Of a stretch of 10,998 nucleotides of DNA, positions 1-6,869 are shown piece by piece (within the stretch, counting starts at the first letter, position 1; the number at the start of each line of letters is the position of its first letter). The stretch is from assembly GCA_902795555.1 (NCBI GenBank), contig CADBLV010000243.1:1-10998 (forward strand), written 5' to 3'. Below the pieces are notes generated by a model. That model was not told where the DNA came from. It did no database searches and worked only from the letters and a program-made list of their open reading frames with translations. This DNA is from an uncultured Eubacteriales bacterium (lineage in GTDB: Bacteria; Bacillota_A; Clostridia; Christensenellales; Aristaeellaceae). The position numbers were made by a program, and so were the translations under genes.

Positions 1-1336
1 CATTTCCGGCTGGTTTGAAACCGTCCGGGAACGCACCGAAGAAATCCTGACCGGTTATTACATGACGCCCACCAATCAGCCGGATCCTAACAATCTGCGA
101 TGGAGCAATGTCATCTGCGATCTCATGGTGCCCCAGCGGACGATCCTGGGTGGATGGTGTATGACCATTCCGTGCTTTTATCTGCTGGATGCGGTTTATC
201 GTCCCCGAAAGCGGGATCCGGAAAACGGTCCCCGGGGGCTGGTGCTGCTGGGCGTTTGGGCGGGGGTCCTGCCTATGATTCACACACACAGCTTTCTCGC
301 CCTGGCGCTGGCCTCTCTCGGAGCGATGGCCTATGATCTGATTCATGGGGATCCCGACGTGCTGGCTGTGAGACGAAAACGGGTACATATTCTGATTCCT
401 TATCTGTGCTACGGGGGCATTGCCGCTGTGCTCAGCGCGCCGCAGCTGATTTTCTTCACCTTCGGTCAGACCTTTCAAGGCAGCAATCACAGCTTTCTGT
501 CCTGGCAGTTCAACTGGGTGAACAATTCTGGCGGCCGGGGGATGCGGGATCTGTATCTCTGGTTCTACATCAAGAATATCGGCCTGCCATTCCTGATGCT
601 GCTGCTGGCGCTGATTGAGCGCAAGCCCCGAAACAGACGGATTTTTGCCATGGCCCTGCCCATCATCCTGGCGGCGGAGTTCATTCGGTTCCAGCCCAAT
701 GAATATGACAACAACAAATTATTCTATCTGGCCTGGCTGCTTTGCTGCATGGTGGTGGCGGACTGGTGCTGCGACATCTGGCGGCGTTTGAAGGGCCTCC
801 GGGGCAGGGGCGTTTTGGCCGCGGTTACGGCGGTGGCTGTGTTTCTGAGCGCAGGGTTGACCATCTGGCGAGAGTGCCGGTCCGACTATGTGGCATTCGG
901 CAGGGGATCGGTGGAAGCGGGGGAGTATGTCCGGGATCATACGCCGGCGGATGCGGTGTTTCTGACCGGAACCCAGCACTTGAATCCTGTCTGTTCCTTG
1001 GCGGGGAGAGAGATTGTCTGCGGGCCGGATTTGTGGCTCTATTGGCATGGCTTTGATACCCGGGAGCGTCAGGCGGAAATTGCTGCGTTCTATGAGGAAC
1101 CGGAGAAAAACCGGGAGATTCTGGAAAAATACGGGGTCGGGTATATCTATGTTTCCTCCTATGAACGCAGCAGCTATCAGGTGGACGAGGAAGCCTTTGA
1201 GCGACTGTTCGTGAAAACATTCGAAAACGAAGAAGCGACGGTTTATCGGGTTCGGAATGAATCAGTCCGGGACGATACGGCCGTGCGGGAACAGGACGAA
1301 AAAAAGGATTCACAGACAGGGGAAATGGTGATATAA
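1..1336 (+). CDS. Polytopic membrane protein, probable GT-C-type glycosyltransferase, 3' part only
   Basis: The reading frame is open from base 2 to the TAA at 1334-1336, about 444 residues. An in-frame ATG at 62 has no ribosome binding site and sits inside continuous coding sequence, so the true start lies before the window. About six to eight hydrophobic segments follow one another up to about base 870, with basic clusters between them (RPRKRD, RRKR, ERKPRNRR). The motif QPNEYDNNKLFY at about 691-726 and the PQR near 133 resemble conserved positions in large bacterial membrane proteins of the lipid-linked-sugar mannosyltransferase (GT-C) type. A soluble C-terminal domain of about 110 residues (from about base 925) follows the last membrane segment, as is common in that class, and the protein ends in a charged tail. 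The expected role is transfer of sugar from a polyprenyl-phosphate donor at the outer membrane face. The N-terminal catalytic loop is not in the window, so the enzyme class is inference. It could also be a related membrane protein of unknown function. Confidence 0.75.
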   Translation, partial: ISGWFETVRERTEEILTGYYMTPTNQPDPNNLRWSNVICDLMVPQRTILGGWCMTIPCFYLLDAVYRPRKRDPENGPRGLVLLGVWAGVLPMIHTHSFLALALASLGAMAYDLIHGDPDVLAVRRKRVHILIPYLCYGGIAAVLSAPQLIFFTFGQTFQGSNHSFLSWQFNWVNNSGGRGMRDLYLWFYIKNIGLPFLMLLLALIERKPRNRRIFAMALPIILAAEFIRFQPNEYDNNKLFYLAWLLCCMVVADWCCDIWRRLKGLRGRGVLAAVTAVAVFLSAGLTIWRECRSDYVAFGRGSVEAGEYVRDHTPADAVFLTGTQHLNPVCSLAGREIVCGPDLWLYWHGFDTRERQAEIAAFYEEPEKNREILEKYGVGYIYVSSYERSSYQVDEEAFERLFVKTFENEEATVYRVRNESVRDDTAVREQDEKKDSQTGEMVI

Positions 1337-1337
1337 T
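1309..1337 (+). promoter_or_regulatory. Sigma-A-type promoter for the coiled-coil gene
   Basis: A -35 box TTCACA (1309-1314, one mismatch to TTGACA) and a perfect -10 box TATAAT (1332-1337) are separated by exactly 17 bases. TG at 1329-1330 gives an extended -10. The -10 overlaps the TAA stop of the upstream membrane protein gene and the -35 lies in its last codons. Transcription would start near 1344, about 60 bases before the ATG at 1407. The call rests on sequence match only. Confidence 0.75.
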
Positions 1338-1390
1338 GTCCGAAAAGGGCCGAAAATGGCCGGAATGTGAATCGTTATTCAAACAAGGAC

Positions 1391-1396
1391 AGGAGG
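1391..1396 (+). promoter_or_regulatory. Ribosome binding site AGGAGG
   Basis: A perfect AGGAGG lies 10 bases before the ATG at 1407. It fixes the start of the coiled-coil protein and rules out the overlapping ATG at 1367 in another frame, which has no such site. Confidence 0.8.
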
Positions 1397-1406
1397 AGAA
1401 AAACGT

Positions 1407-2579
1407 ATGAAGAAGACCTCGAACATCGTGATGGCGATCCTGGGTGTGCTGGCTGTCGTATTTGCGATTCTGTTCCTCACGGGAAATGGCGCGAAAGACA
1501 CGCTGACGAAGGAGAAGGATGCTCTGACGGCTCAGGTGGAACAGCTGACGGCGGATGCGGCAAAGGCCGCGGATGACGTGAAAGCGGCGGTGGCGGAGAA
1601 GGATGAGCTGACCGCGAAGGTGGACACGCTGACGGCGGATGCAGCGAAGGCCGCGGAAGACGCAAAGGCGAGCCTGGACGCCGCGGTGGCGGAGAAGGAT
1701 GCCCTGGCCGTGCAGGTGGGTACGCTGACAGCGGAGAAGGATGAGCTGACCGCGAAGGTGGACACGCTGACGGGGGAAAAGGATGAGCTGGTCGCGAAGG
1801 TGGAAACGCTGACGGCGGATGCGGAAGCCTCCTCGACGGAGAAAACCGGTCTGGCGGCGAAGATTGAAAGCCTGACTGCTGATGCAGCGAAGGCTGCTGA
1901 GGACGCGAAGGCTGCGCTGGCCAGCGCGGCCAGCGAGGCTCAGGCGAAGCTGGATGCACTGACAGCGGATGCGGCCAAGGCCGCGGAAGACGCGAAGGCG
2001 AGCCTGGAAGCGGCGGTAGCGCAGAGGGATGAGCTGACCGCTCAGGTGACCGCGCTGACGACGGAAAAGGAAACGCTGACTGCGAAAGTGGAAGAGCTGA
2101 CAACAAGCGCGGCCAAGGCTGCGGAAGACGCGAAAGCGGCGCTGGACGCGGCAGTAGCGGAGAAGGATGAGCTGGCTGCGAAAGTGGATGAGCTGACAAC
2201 AGGCGCGGCCAAGGCTGCGGAAGACGCAAAAGCGGCGCTGGATGCGGCGGTGGCGGAGAAGGATACCCTGACTGCTCAGGTGAGCGCGTTGACAGCGGAG
2301 AAGGATCAGCTGACCGCCAAAGTGGAAGAGCTGACGACGGATGCCGCCAAGGCGGCGGAAGATGCGAAAGCGGCGCTGGATGCGGCAGTGGCGGAGAAGG
2401 ACGCCCTGGCCGCGCAGGTGAGTACGCTGACGGAAGATAATGAAAAGCTTAAGAAGCAGACCGATTATGCCAATATGAGTCTGGAGGATTTCCAGGGGCT
2501 GGTGGATCAGATGAAAGAATCGCTTGAGAAGCTGGGATATAAGCTGGAATGGGTGAATGTGGACAATTCGGCGAAGTAA
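1407..2579 (+). CDS. Membrane-anchored repetitive coiled-coil protein of unknown function
   Basis: This 390-residue protein has a short basic N-terminus (MKKTS) and one hydrophobic segment at about residues 7-25. There is no lipobox and no clear cleavage site, so it is probably an N-terminally anchored membrane protein. Residues about 29-352 are an almost pure Ala/Lys/Glu/Asp/Leu/Thr coiled coil built from two modules. One is a 14-residue double heptad of the form AEKDELTAKVDTLT. The other is an 18-residue Ala-rich segment around AAKAAEDAKAALDAAV, which recurs seven times (starting at bases 1557, 1641, 1884, 1971, 2109, 2205 and 2343). The last 35 or so residues (MSLEDFQGLVDQMKESLEKL and beyond) are not repetitive and may be a small helical cap. 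The protein contains no cysteine. The sequence resembles generic SMC- or LEA-like helices, but such similarity is compositional. It may act as a rod or spacer at the membrane; I cannot assign a function. It has its own promoter and a perfect AGGAGG site. Confidence 0.85.
   Translation: MKKTSNIVMAILGVLAVVFAILFLTGNGAKDTLTKEKDALTAQVEQLTADAAKAADDVKAAVAEKDELTAKVDTLTADAAKAAEDAKASLDAAVAEKDALAVQVGTLTAEKDELTAKVDTLTGEKDELVAKVETLTADAEASSTEKTGLAAKIESLTADAAKAAEDAKAALASAASEAQAKLDALTADAAKAAEDAKASLEAAVAQRDELTAQVTALTTEKETLTAKVEELTTSAAKAAEDAKAALDAAVAEKDELAAKVDELTTGAAKAAEDAKAALDAAVAEKDTLTAQVSALTAEKDQLTAKVEELTTDAAKAAEDAKAALDAAVAEKDALAAQVSTLTEDNEKLKKQTDYANMSLEDFQGLVDQMKESLEKLGYKLEWVNVDNSAK
1557..2433 (+). repeat. 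Intragenic degenerate tandem repeats encoding the coiled coil
   Basis: Seven copies of a unit starting GC(G/A/C)GC(N)AAGGC(N)GC(N)GA(A/G)GA recur at spacings of 84, 240, 87, 138, 96 and 138 bases, all multiples of three. Units with one 14-residue heptad module are about 32 residues long; those with two are about 46. The copies are closely similar at DNA level, so unequal recombination or slippage could change their number without shifting the frame. They are coding repeats, not a CRISPR array. Confidence 0.8.
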
Positions 2580-2690
2580 AGGATTTATTCCGACACAGGC
2601 ACCATCTGTTGCAACGGAAATCATCATCATGTTCTCAATCTCCCATGGACCAATGAGCCATGAAACGTACTTTCAAACTTGATCACTCTT

Positions 2691-2720
2691 TCAGACGCCG
2701 GGCATCAGCCCGGCGTCTGA
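2691..2720 (+). terminator. Perfect 13-bp hairpin, possible terminator of the coiled-coil gene
   Basis: TCAGACGCCGGGC and GCCCGGCGTCTGA are exact inverted complements around the loop ATCA. The stem is long and GC-rich and lies 112 bases after the coiled-coil stop codon. It is not followed by a T tract (next bases TCGTATGG), so it is not a classical intrinsic terminator. It may protect the 3' end of the mRNA or work together with the second hairpin at 2757-2774. Confidence 0.5.
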
Positions 2721-2819
2721 TCGTATGGATACCTGCATTTTCGGATGCTTTCCGGCCGTGGGCGTCAGCCCGCGACTGATTTTTTGTATACTTGCATTTT
2801 CGGGGGATATGGAATACAA
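2700..2819. repeat. Imperfect tandem duplication of a roughly 60-bp hairpin module
   Basis: The segment from GGGCATCAGCCC (2700-2711) through TGCATTTTCGG (ending 2744) recurs as GGGCGTCAGCCC (2760-2771) through TGCATTTTCGG (ending 2803), an offset of 59-60 bases. By hand alignment about 37 of 45 columns agree. The second copy alone carries a six-T tract and a -35 box TTGCAT, followed by a good -10; the first copy has neither the T tract nor a -10. Confidence 0.6.
2757..2785 (+). terminator. Probable intrinsic terminator upstream of rplI
   Basis: A 7-bp stem CGTGGGC/GCCCGCG (one G-T pair) around the loop GTCA (2757-2774) is followed after five bases by TTTTTT at 2780-2785. The gap between stem and T tract is longer than ideal. 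Its position, between the coiled-coil gene and the rplI promoter, suits a terminator that isolates the two transcripts. Confidence 0.5.
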
Positions 2820-2820
2820 T
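2792..2820 (+). promoter_or_regulatory. Sigma-A-type promoter for the rplI-dnaB block
   Basis: TTGCAT (2792-2797) and TACAAT (2815-2820) are separated by exactly 17 bases, each one or two mismatches from consensus. Transcription would start near 2827, leaving a leader of about 70 bases before rplI. This is the best promoter match in the gap. Confidence 0.65.
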
Positions 2821-2897
2821 AAAGTGATATGGCGGGAAGATGGTTTTACGCTTCGGAAGGCCGGCTGCCCGCGACCCCGTAAGGAGGTTGTTTCACC

Positions 2898-3350
2898 ATG
2901 AAGGTTGTATTGCTCAAGGATGTTAAAAACATTGGCAAGCGGGACGAAATTCTGAATGTCAGCGATGGCTATGCGCGGAATTTCCTCTTTCCTCAAAAAC
3001 TGGCGGCGGAAGCCACGCCCGGCGCGCTGAAGGAAATCAGCCGGAAGCGGGCTGCTCAGGATGCCCGGGAGGCGGAACAGCGGGCAGCGGCGGAAGCCAG
3101 GGCGGCTCAGCTGAAAAACAAGGTCATTACCCTGAATGTGAAATGCGGCTCTCAGGGACGGCTGTATGGCAGTGTTACGGCGGCTGAGGTGGCCGAGGCG
3201 CTGGAGCAGCAGCATGGGATTCAGGTGGACAAGCGAAAGCTGGACATCGGGGAGCCCATCAGGGAAGTGGGTGTACGGGAGATCACTGTATGGCTATACA
3301 GTGGGGTGACCACTCGGATGAAGCTGGATGTACAGCCGTTGGCGAAATAA
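2898..3350 (+). CDS. rplI: 50S ribosomal protein L9 (bL9)
   Basis: The 150-residue product has the normal length for bL9, a large-subunit protein that binds 23S rRNA through its N-terminal domain and extends from the ribosome on a long helix. The N-terminal signature is clear: [18 protein letters not shown], then [17 protein letters not shown]. It is followed by the Ala/Glu/Arg-rich connecting helix (about residues 42-77) and the C-terminal domain with the typical [12 protein letters not shown] segment. AAGGAGG at 2881-2887 sits 10 bases before the ATG, confirming the start. dnaB follows 30 bases downstream, the conserved rplI-dnaB arrangement of Firmicutes. The usual neighbours rpsF, ssb, rpsR and gdpP are not upstream here. 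Confidence 0.97.
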   Translation: MKVVLLKDVKNIGKRDEILNVSDGYARNFLFPQKLAAEATPGALKEISRKRAAQDAREAEQRAAAEARAAQLKNKVITLNVKCGSQGRLYGSVTAAEVAEALEQQHGIQVDKRKLDIGEPIREVGVREITVWLYSGVTTRMKLDVQPLAK

Positions 3351-3380
3351 CGCGAAAACGCGAAATGATGAGGGCAGGGA

Positions 3381-4748
3381 ATGGAAATCCGGGATGAAAT
3401 GACAGGCGTTACGCCGCCGAACAGCACGGAGGCGGAAGTCAGTGTTCTGGGCGCGATGCTGCAGGACGGCAATGCCGTTCTCAAAGCGGTGGAGCGGCTG
3501 AAACCGGAGGATTTCTATCTGGCGGAACATCAGGAAATCTATTCCGCCATGCTGGCGCTGAATCAGGCGCACAGCCCGATTGACCTGACAACCGTGGACG
3601 CGGAGCTGGCCAGGCGGGGAACGCTGGAAGGGATCGGCGGCACAGCTTATCTGATCCGGCTGACTGCTCAGGTGCCGACCACGGCGAATGTGGAGGCGTA
3701 CATTTCCCTGACCCGGGAAAAGAGCACCCTGCGCCGGTTGCTTGGAGCGGCCCGGGGCATCAGTCAGTCCTGCTACAGTCAGATGGAGCCCGTGGAGGAC
3801 ATCCTGGGACATGCGGAAAAGGCGATCTTTGATATCGTCATGGATCGGGGAAGCGGCGACACACTGAAGCCGGTAGGTGAGGTTCTGCTGAACACCTATG
3901 AAGAGATTGAGGAGCTTGCGCGGCTGAAAGGCGAAATCGCCGGGGTGCCGACGGGCTTTCTCGATCTGGACAACCTGCTGACCGGGATGCACGGGGGTGA
4001 GCTGATTGTCATCGGAGCCCGGCCGAGCATGGGGAAAACGAGTTTCGCCATGAACATTGCTGAGCATGCGGCGCTGAACCGGGGAAAAACCGTGGCGGTT
4101 TTTACGCTGGAGATGCCCCGCGAGCAGATCGCCATGCGAATGCTGTGCAGCGATGCGCGGGTAGACATGCAGCGGGTGCGCAAGGGAACGCTGACCGACG
4201 GAGACTGGCTGCATCTCGCTGAGAGCCTGGGGCCCCTGGCAGCGGCGCCTTTGTATATCGACGACACGGCAGGACTTACGCCTACTCAGCTGCGCAGCCG
4301 ATGCCGTCGGCTGATGATGGAACACGGGCTGGATTTGGCGGTGATTGATTATCTGGGACTGATGCGGGGAGACGGAAAGAATGAGAACCGCCAGCTGGAA
4401 GTGAGCGAAATCAGCCGTCAGCTGAAAGCGATTGCGCTGGAATTGAAGATTCCGGTGGTGGCCTGTGCACAGCTGAGCCGCGCCAACAAAGACCGGATTG
4501 ACAAGCGGCCGGTGCTCAGCGATCTGCGGGATTCCGGAAGTATTGAGCAGGACGCGGATGTGGTGATGTTTCTGCATCGGGAGGAGTATTATAACCGGGA
4601 TACTGAGGACAAGAATATCGGCGAGGTGATTGTCAGCAAACAGCGGAGCGGCCCGCTGGGAACGGTGAAGCTGGCCTGGCTGAGCGAATATACGACCTTT
4701 GCAAATCTGGCGAGGGAGCCGGCAGGCGGTGCGCAGGCGCCGTTTTAA
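3381..4748 (+). CDS. dnaB: Replicative DNA helicase DnaB
   Basis: The 455-residue protein is full length for the hexameric helicase that unwinds DNA at the replication fork in the 5'-3' direction. The N-terminal helical domain, which contacts primase, covers about residues 10-115 (PPNSTEAEVSVLGAML). The RecA-like motor starts near residue 185 with GVPTGFLDLDNLLTGMHGGE. Walker A is GARPSMGKT at residues 212-220, Walker B lies in VIDYL at 321-325, and the arginine-finger region SKQRSGPLGT is near 419-428. LSDLRDSGSIEQDADVV is the conserved C-terminal motif. No intein interrupts it. The start at 3381 has an imperfect purine-rich site (AGGGCAGGGA) directly before it; an in-frame ATG at 3399 is a possible alternative. 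It lies 30 bases after rplI and is probably cotranscribed with it. In Bacillus the orthologue is called dnaC. Confidence 0.97.
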   Translation: MEIRDEMTGVTPPNSTEAEVSVLGAMLQDGNAVLKAVERLKPEDFYLAEHQEIYSAMLALNQAHSPIDLTTVDAELARRGTLEGIGGTAYLIRLTAQVPTTANVEAYISLTREKSTLRRLLGAARGISQSCYSQMEPVEDILGHAEKAIFDIVMDRGSGDTLKPVGEVLLNTYEEIEELARLKGEIAGVPTGFLDLDNLLTGMHGGELIVIGARPSMGKTSFAMNIAEHAALNRGKTVAVFTLEMPREQIAMRMLCSDARVDMQRVRKGTLTDGDWLHLAESLGPLAAAPLYIDDTAGLTPTQLRSRCRRLMMEHGLDLAVIDYLGLMRGDGKNENRQLEVSEISRQLKAIALELKIPVVACAQLSRANKDRIDKRPVLSDLRDSGSIEQDADVVMFLHREEYYNRDTEDKNIGEVIVSKQRSGPLGTVKLAWLSEYTTFANLAREPAGGAQAPF

Positions 4749-4764
4749 GGAGAGACCGATTTGC

Positions 4765-4793
4765 ATTCGCGATCCGGGACCGCGGGAGCGAAT
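4765..4793. other. Weak inverted repeat between dnaB and the yhaM-like gene
   Basis: ATTCGC (4765-4770) and GCGAAT (4788-4793) are exact inverted complements separated by 17 GC-rich bases. No T tract follows, so it is not a classical terminator. It could be an mRNA processing or stability element, or chance. Confidence 0.25.
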
Positions 4794-4852
4794 CGGGAAC
4801 AGTTTACCAAACGGAATAACAGACGTGAACCTGCGGTTCACAGAGGAGCTGA

Positions 4853-5812
4853 ATGGAACAGTTGATGGTAAGTCAGATGCAGAAGGATCTGCGATATGAG
4901 GGCTTCTTGCTGATTCGGTCCAGTGAACGGCGGAAGGATGTCCGGGGAAACGAATATGTGGATCTGACCCTCTGCGATCGGTCTGGAGAGATCAATAGCA
5001 AGATCTGGAACTGGGATCCGGGAAAGGAACCGCCGGCCGGCGGAAAAGTGATCTGGGTTCGCGGACTGGTGCAGGAATATAACGGACGGCTGCAGCTGCG
5101 GATTGAAAAATGGCGGGAGATAACGCCGGAGGATTCGGTGGACATGCGGGAGCTGGTGCCATGCGCTCCCCGGCCGCCGAAGGAGATGTGGGCCGAGATT
5201 CAGCAAACTGTGGACAGCTTTGAAAGCCGGAAGCTTCAAACCGTTGTGCGGGAAATGCTGCGGGGAGCGGAGGAGAAGCTGATGTGGTTTCCGGCGGCAA
5301 AGCGGATGCACCATGCGGAGCGAAGCGGGCTTTTGCATCATACGACGGACATGCTGAAGGCTGCGGAAGCCATCTGCGTGATCTATCCCTGGCTTCATCG
5401 GGACCTGCTGTTGGCAGGGGTGATTATTCACGATTTGGGCAAGCTGGAGGAGCTGAAAAGCGACGAGGTCGGAAACGTGAGTGATTACACGCGCGAAGGC
5501 CAGCTGATCGGCCACCTGGTGCAGGGTGTTGCCAACCTCCGGGCTGCGGCGGAAAAGACCGGAGTCACCGGGGAAGTGGTGACGCTTCTGGAGCATCTGC
5601 TCATCAGTCATCATGGAGAGATGGAATACGGAAGCCCAACGCCGCCGATGTTTCCGGAGGCGGAAGCATTGCGTTGGATTGATATGATGGATGCCCGAAT
5701 GAACGCCATGAAGAGCGCTCTGGATCGGACGCCGGAGGGCGCATTCAGCGAGAAGGTGTATACCCTGGATCGGCGGGTATATCATCCCCGGTATACGGAC
5801 GACGCGGAATAA
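4853..5812 (+). CDS. yhaM: YhaM-like 3'-5' exoribonuclease (OB-fold plus HD domain)
   Basis: The 319-residue protein is close to the usual length of Bacillus YhaM (about 314), a metal-dependent 3'-5' exonuclease that takes part in RNA turnover and also acts on single-stranded DNA. The N-terminal part (about residues 14-95) is an OB-type nucleic-acid-binding fold with the pattern YVDLTLCDRSGEINSKIWNW and VIWVRGLVQEYNGRLQL. The C-terminal HD phosphohydrolase domain (about 150-290) shows RSGLLHHTTDML with the ligand His near 163, the HD pair at 193-194 in IIHDLGKLEE, His221, and LISHHGEMEYGSP with His253 and His254. D277 or D280 in the WIDMMDARM helix may supply a further ligand. GAGGAG at 4843-4848 lies four bases before the ATG, slightly close; the in-frame ATG at 4865 would be too far away. 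It is 104 bases after dnaB. Family assignment is firm; the exact substrate is by analogy. Confidence 0.9.
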   Translation: MEQLMVSQMQKDLRYEGFLLIRSSERRKDVRGNEYVDLTLCDRSGEINSKIWNWDPGKEPPAGGKVIWVRGLVQEYNGRLQLRIEKWREITPEDSVDMRELVPCAPRPPKEMWAEIQQTVDSFESRKLQTVVREMLRGAEEKLMWFPAAKRMHHAERSGLLHHTTDMLKAAEAICVIYPWLHRDLLLAGVIIHDLGKLEELKSDEVGNVSDYTREGQLIGHLVQGVANLRAAAEKTGVTGEVVTLLEHLLISHHGEMEYGSPTPPMFPEAEALRWIDMMDARMNAMKSALDRTPEGAFSEKVYTLDRRVYHPRYTDDAE

Positions 5813-5902
5813 GGGTAAAAGGTGGCGCGTCAGGATCAACCGGGGAAACACGAAATCAGTATGGAATCAGAACGGTGCTGTTAACGGAAACGAAACCAGA
5901 AC

Positions 5903-5908
5903 GGAGGG
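5903..5908 (+). promoter_or_regulatory. Ribosome binding site GGAGGG deciding the lipoprotein start
   Basis: GGAGGG lies eight bases before the ATG at 5917. The frame is open from a GTG at 5875, but that start has no such site and would put 14 polar residues before the signal peptide, so 5917 is preferred. Confidence 0.75.
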
Positions 5909-5916
5909 ATTCAACA

Positions 5917-6828
5917 ATGAAGAAGACGGATTGGTCAAAGCGGATGAAGATGCGGGTGCTGTGCCTGGTGCTGGTTCTCTGCGCAATGGTGATGACGGGA
6001 TGCCAGCAGAAGGAAACATTCCCGAATCAGCCGAATCCGGACGGATCGGCCGGCCAGAGTGCGCAGACGGCAACCGTGTCCGGCGAAGCACAGCAGCTCT
6101 TCACAGACACAGAGGTGACTGCCGGAGACAATTCGGGCTCCGGAATCAACTATGATGACGGAAGCTACGATCCGGCCAGCGAAGAAGGCGGAGATGAGGA
6201 GGAAGTGCTTCTGACCGGCAATGTGCTGACTCCGGCGCCTACCATGTACAGCGAATATGCCGGAGCTACGCCGGTGCTGATCGATCCGATTGACAAGCCG
6301 ACGCCCACGCCGCTGCCGACACTGAATTTTTCCTTTGCCAAATATGAGGCGCCTCTTCTGCATATGACTTTTGAGGCGCCCACGGGATGGACCCAGGAAG
6401 CTACTGGCAACGATACCTTCACTCTGACGAATCCGGATCCTGCGATGGACTGGAAGGCGCAGCTGATTATTCGGGCGGTGCCCGTGGCAAAACAGTATAA
6501 TAAAAACGACCTGGTGAAGGAAGTTACCGGGATGATGGAAACAATCCGCGGGGAAGGGTTCAAGAAGTTTGAAACCAGCAAGACCGCAGGCCGCGTGTTC
6601 CTGAACAGTGACGGAGTGTATGCCAATTATAACGGCACAACCGATGAGGGCGTGAAGATGGGCGGACGGATTATCGCCGCCTGCGTGGATAAGACACTGT
6701 ACATTCTGCATGTGACGTTCCCGGCAGGTTATCGGGAATATTACATCTCCAAGGTTTATGATGGCTTCCGTCATTCCGTGAAGCTGGGCGGAACCCTGGA
6801 GGCGACCGAAGCTCCGGCCGGCAATTGA
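5917..6828 (+). CDS. Secreted lipoprotein with PT-rich linker and PsbP/Mog1-like domain
   Basis: With the start at 5917 the protein has 303 residues. It begins with a lipoprotein signal peptide: basic MKKTDWSKRMKMR, a hydrophobic core, then VMTGC with the lipid-modified Cys at residue 29 (the lipobox -3 residue is Met, a variant). An acidic, low-complexity region follows, including EEGGDEEE. Next is a Pro/Thr-rich spacer (TPAPT, then PTPTPLPT) to about residue 140. The C-terminal 160 residues form a compact domain beginning FEAPTGW and containing LIIRAVPV and ILHVTFPAGYREYY. This pattern resembles the PsbP/Mog1/DUF1795 fold seen in many clostridial lipoproteins, usually of unknown role. It should sit on the outer face of the cytoplasmic membrane. 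The large repeat-protein gene starts 41 bases downstream, suggesting cotranscription. The domain assignment is by pattern only. Confidence 0.85.
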   Translation: MKKTDWSKRMKMRVLCLVLVLCAMVMTGCQQKETFPNQPNPDGSAGQSAQTATVSGEAQQLFTDTEVTAGDNSGSGINYDDGSYDPASEEGGDEEEVLLTGNVLTPAPTMYSEYAGATPVLIDPIDKPTPTPLPTLNFSFAKYEAPLLHMTFEAPTGWTQEATGNDTFTLTNPDPAMDWKAQLIIRAVPVAKQYNKNDLVKEVTGMMETIRGEGFKKFETSKTAGRVFLNSDGVYANYNGTTDEGVKMGGRIIAACVDKTLYILHVTFPAGYREYYISKVYDGFRHSVKLGGTLEATEAPAGN

Positions 6829-6850
6829 TCTGACAGGAAAAAGACGGAAC

Positions 6851-6867
6851 GGGAGGGAGGGATCCCT
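6851..6867 (+). promoter_or_regulatory. Ribosome binding site and small hairpin at the GTG start
   Basis: GGGAGGGAGG (6851-6860) is a strong Shine-Dalgarno sequence nine bases before the GTG at 6870. Part of it can pair with the following bases: AGGGA (6854-6858) with TCCCT (6863-6867) around the loop GGGA, a GNRA-type tetraloop. A second, more distant purine tract, GGGGAGG (6880-6886), precedes the in-frame ATG at 6900 by 13 bases. Confidence 0.5.
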
Positions 6868-6869
6868 TT

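Larger units (their letters stand above)
2580..2897. other. Non-coding gap before rplI (318 bases)
   Basis: No convincing gene is present. The first 110 bases (2580-2690) are less GC-rich than the flanking genes and show only a weak dyad, CATGG/CCATG at about 2644-2662. The remainder holds the perfect dyad, the duplicated module, the probable terminator and the promoter listed separately, then a leader of about 70 bases to the rplI start. No riboswitch or leader peptide is recognised. Confidence 0.6.

Noticed and set aside
62..1336. ATG at 62 as the real start of the membrane protein
   Set aside because: The frame is open upstream to the window edge with protein-like sequence (ISGWFETVRERTEEIL), and there is no ribosome binding site before 62.
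1557..2433. CRISPR-like array of regular repeats
   Set aside because: The repeats are in frame, degenerate at third codon positions and encode a continuous coiled coil; there are no unique spacers.
825..2630. Long minus-strand open frame of about 600 codons opposite the coiled-coil gene
   Set aside because: It mirrors the repetitive GC-rich codons of the + strand gene, has no ribosome binding site, and its product is a low-complexity Arg/Leu/His-rich sequence. The + strand gene has a promoter, AGGAGG site and a sensible protein.
4761..4789. Possible promoter TTGCAT between dnaB and the yhaM-like gene
   Set aside because: The -35-like TTGCAT has no -10-like sequence 16-18 bases downstream (GGGAGC is at the expected place).
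3294..4841. Minus-strand open frame of about 515 codons opposite dnaB
   Set aside because: dnaB on the + strand is unmistakable with all motifs in order; the antisense product shows no recognisable pattern.
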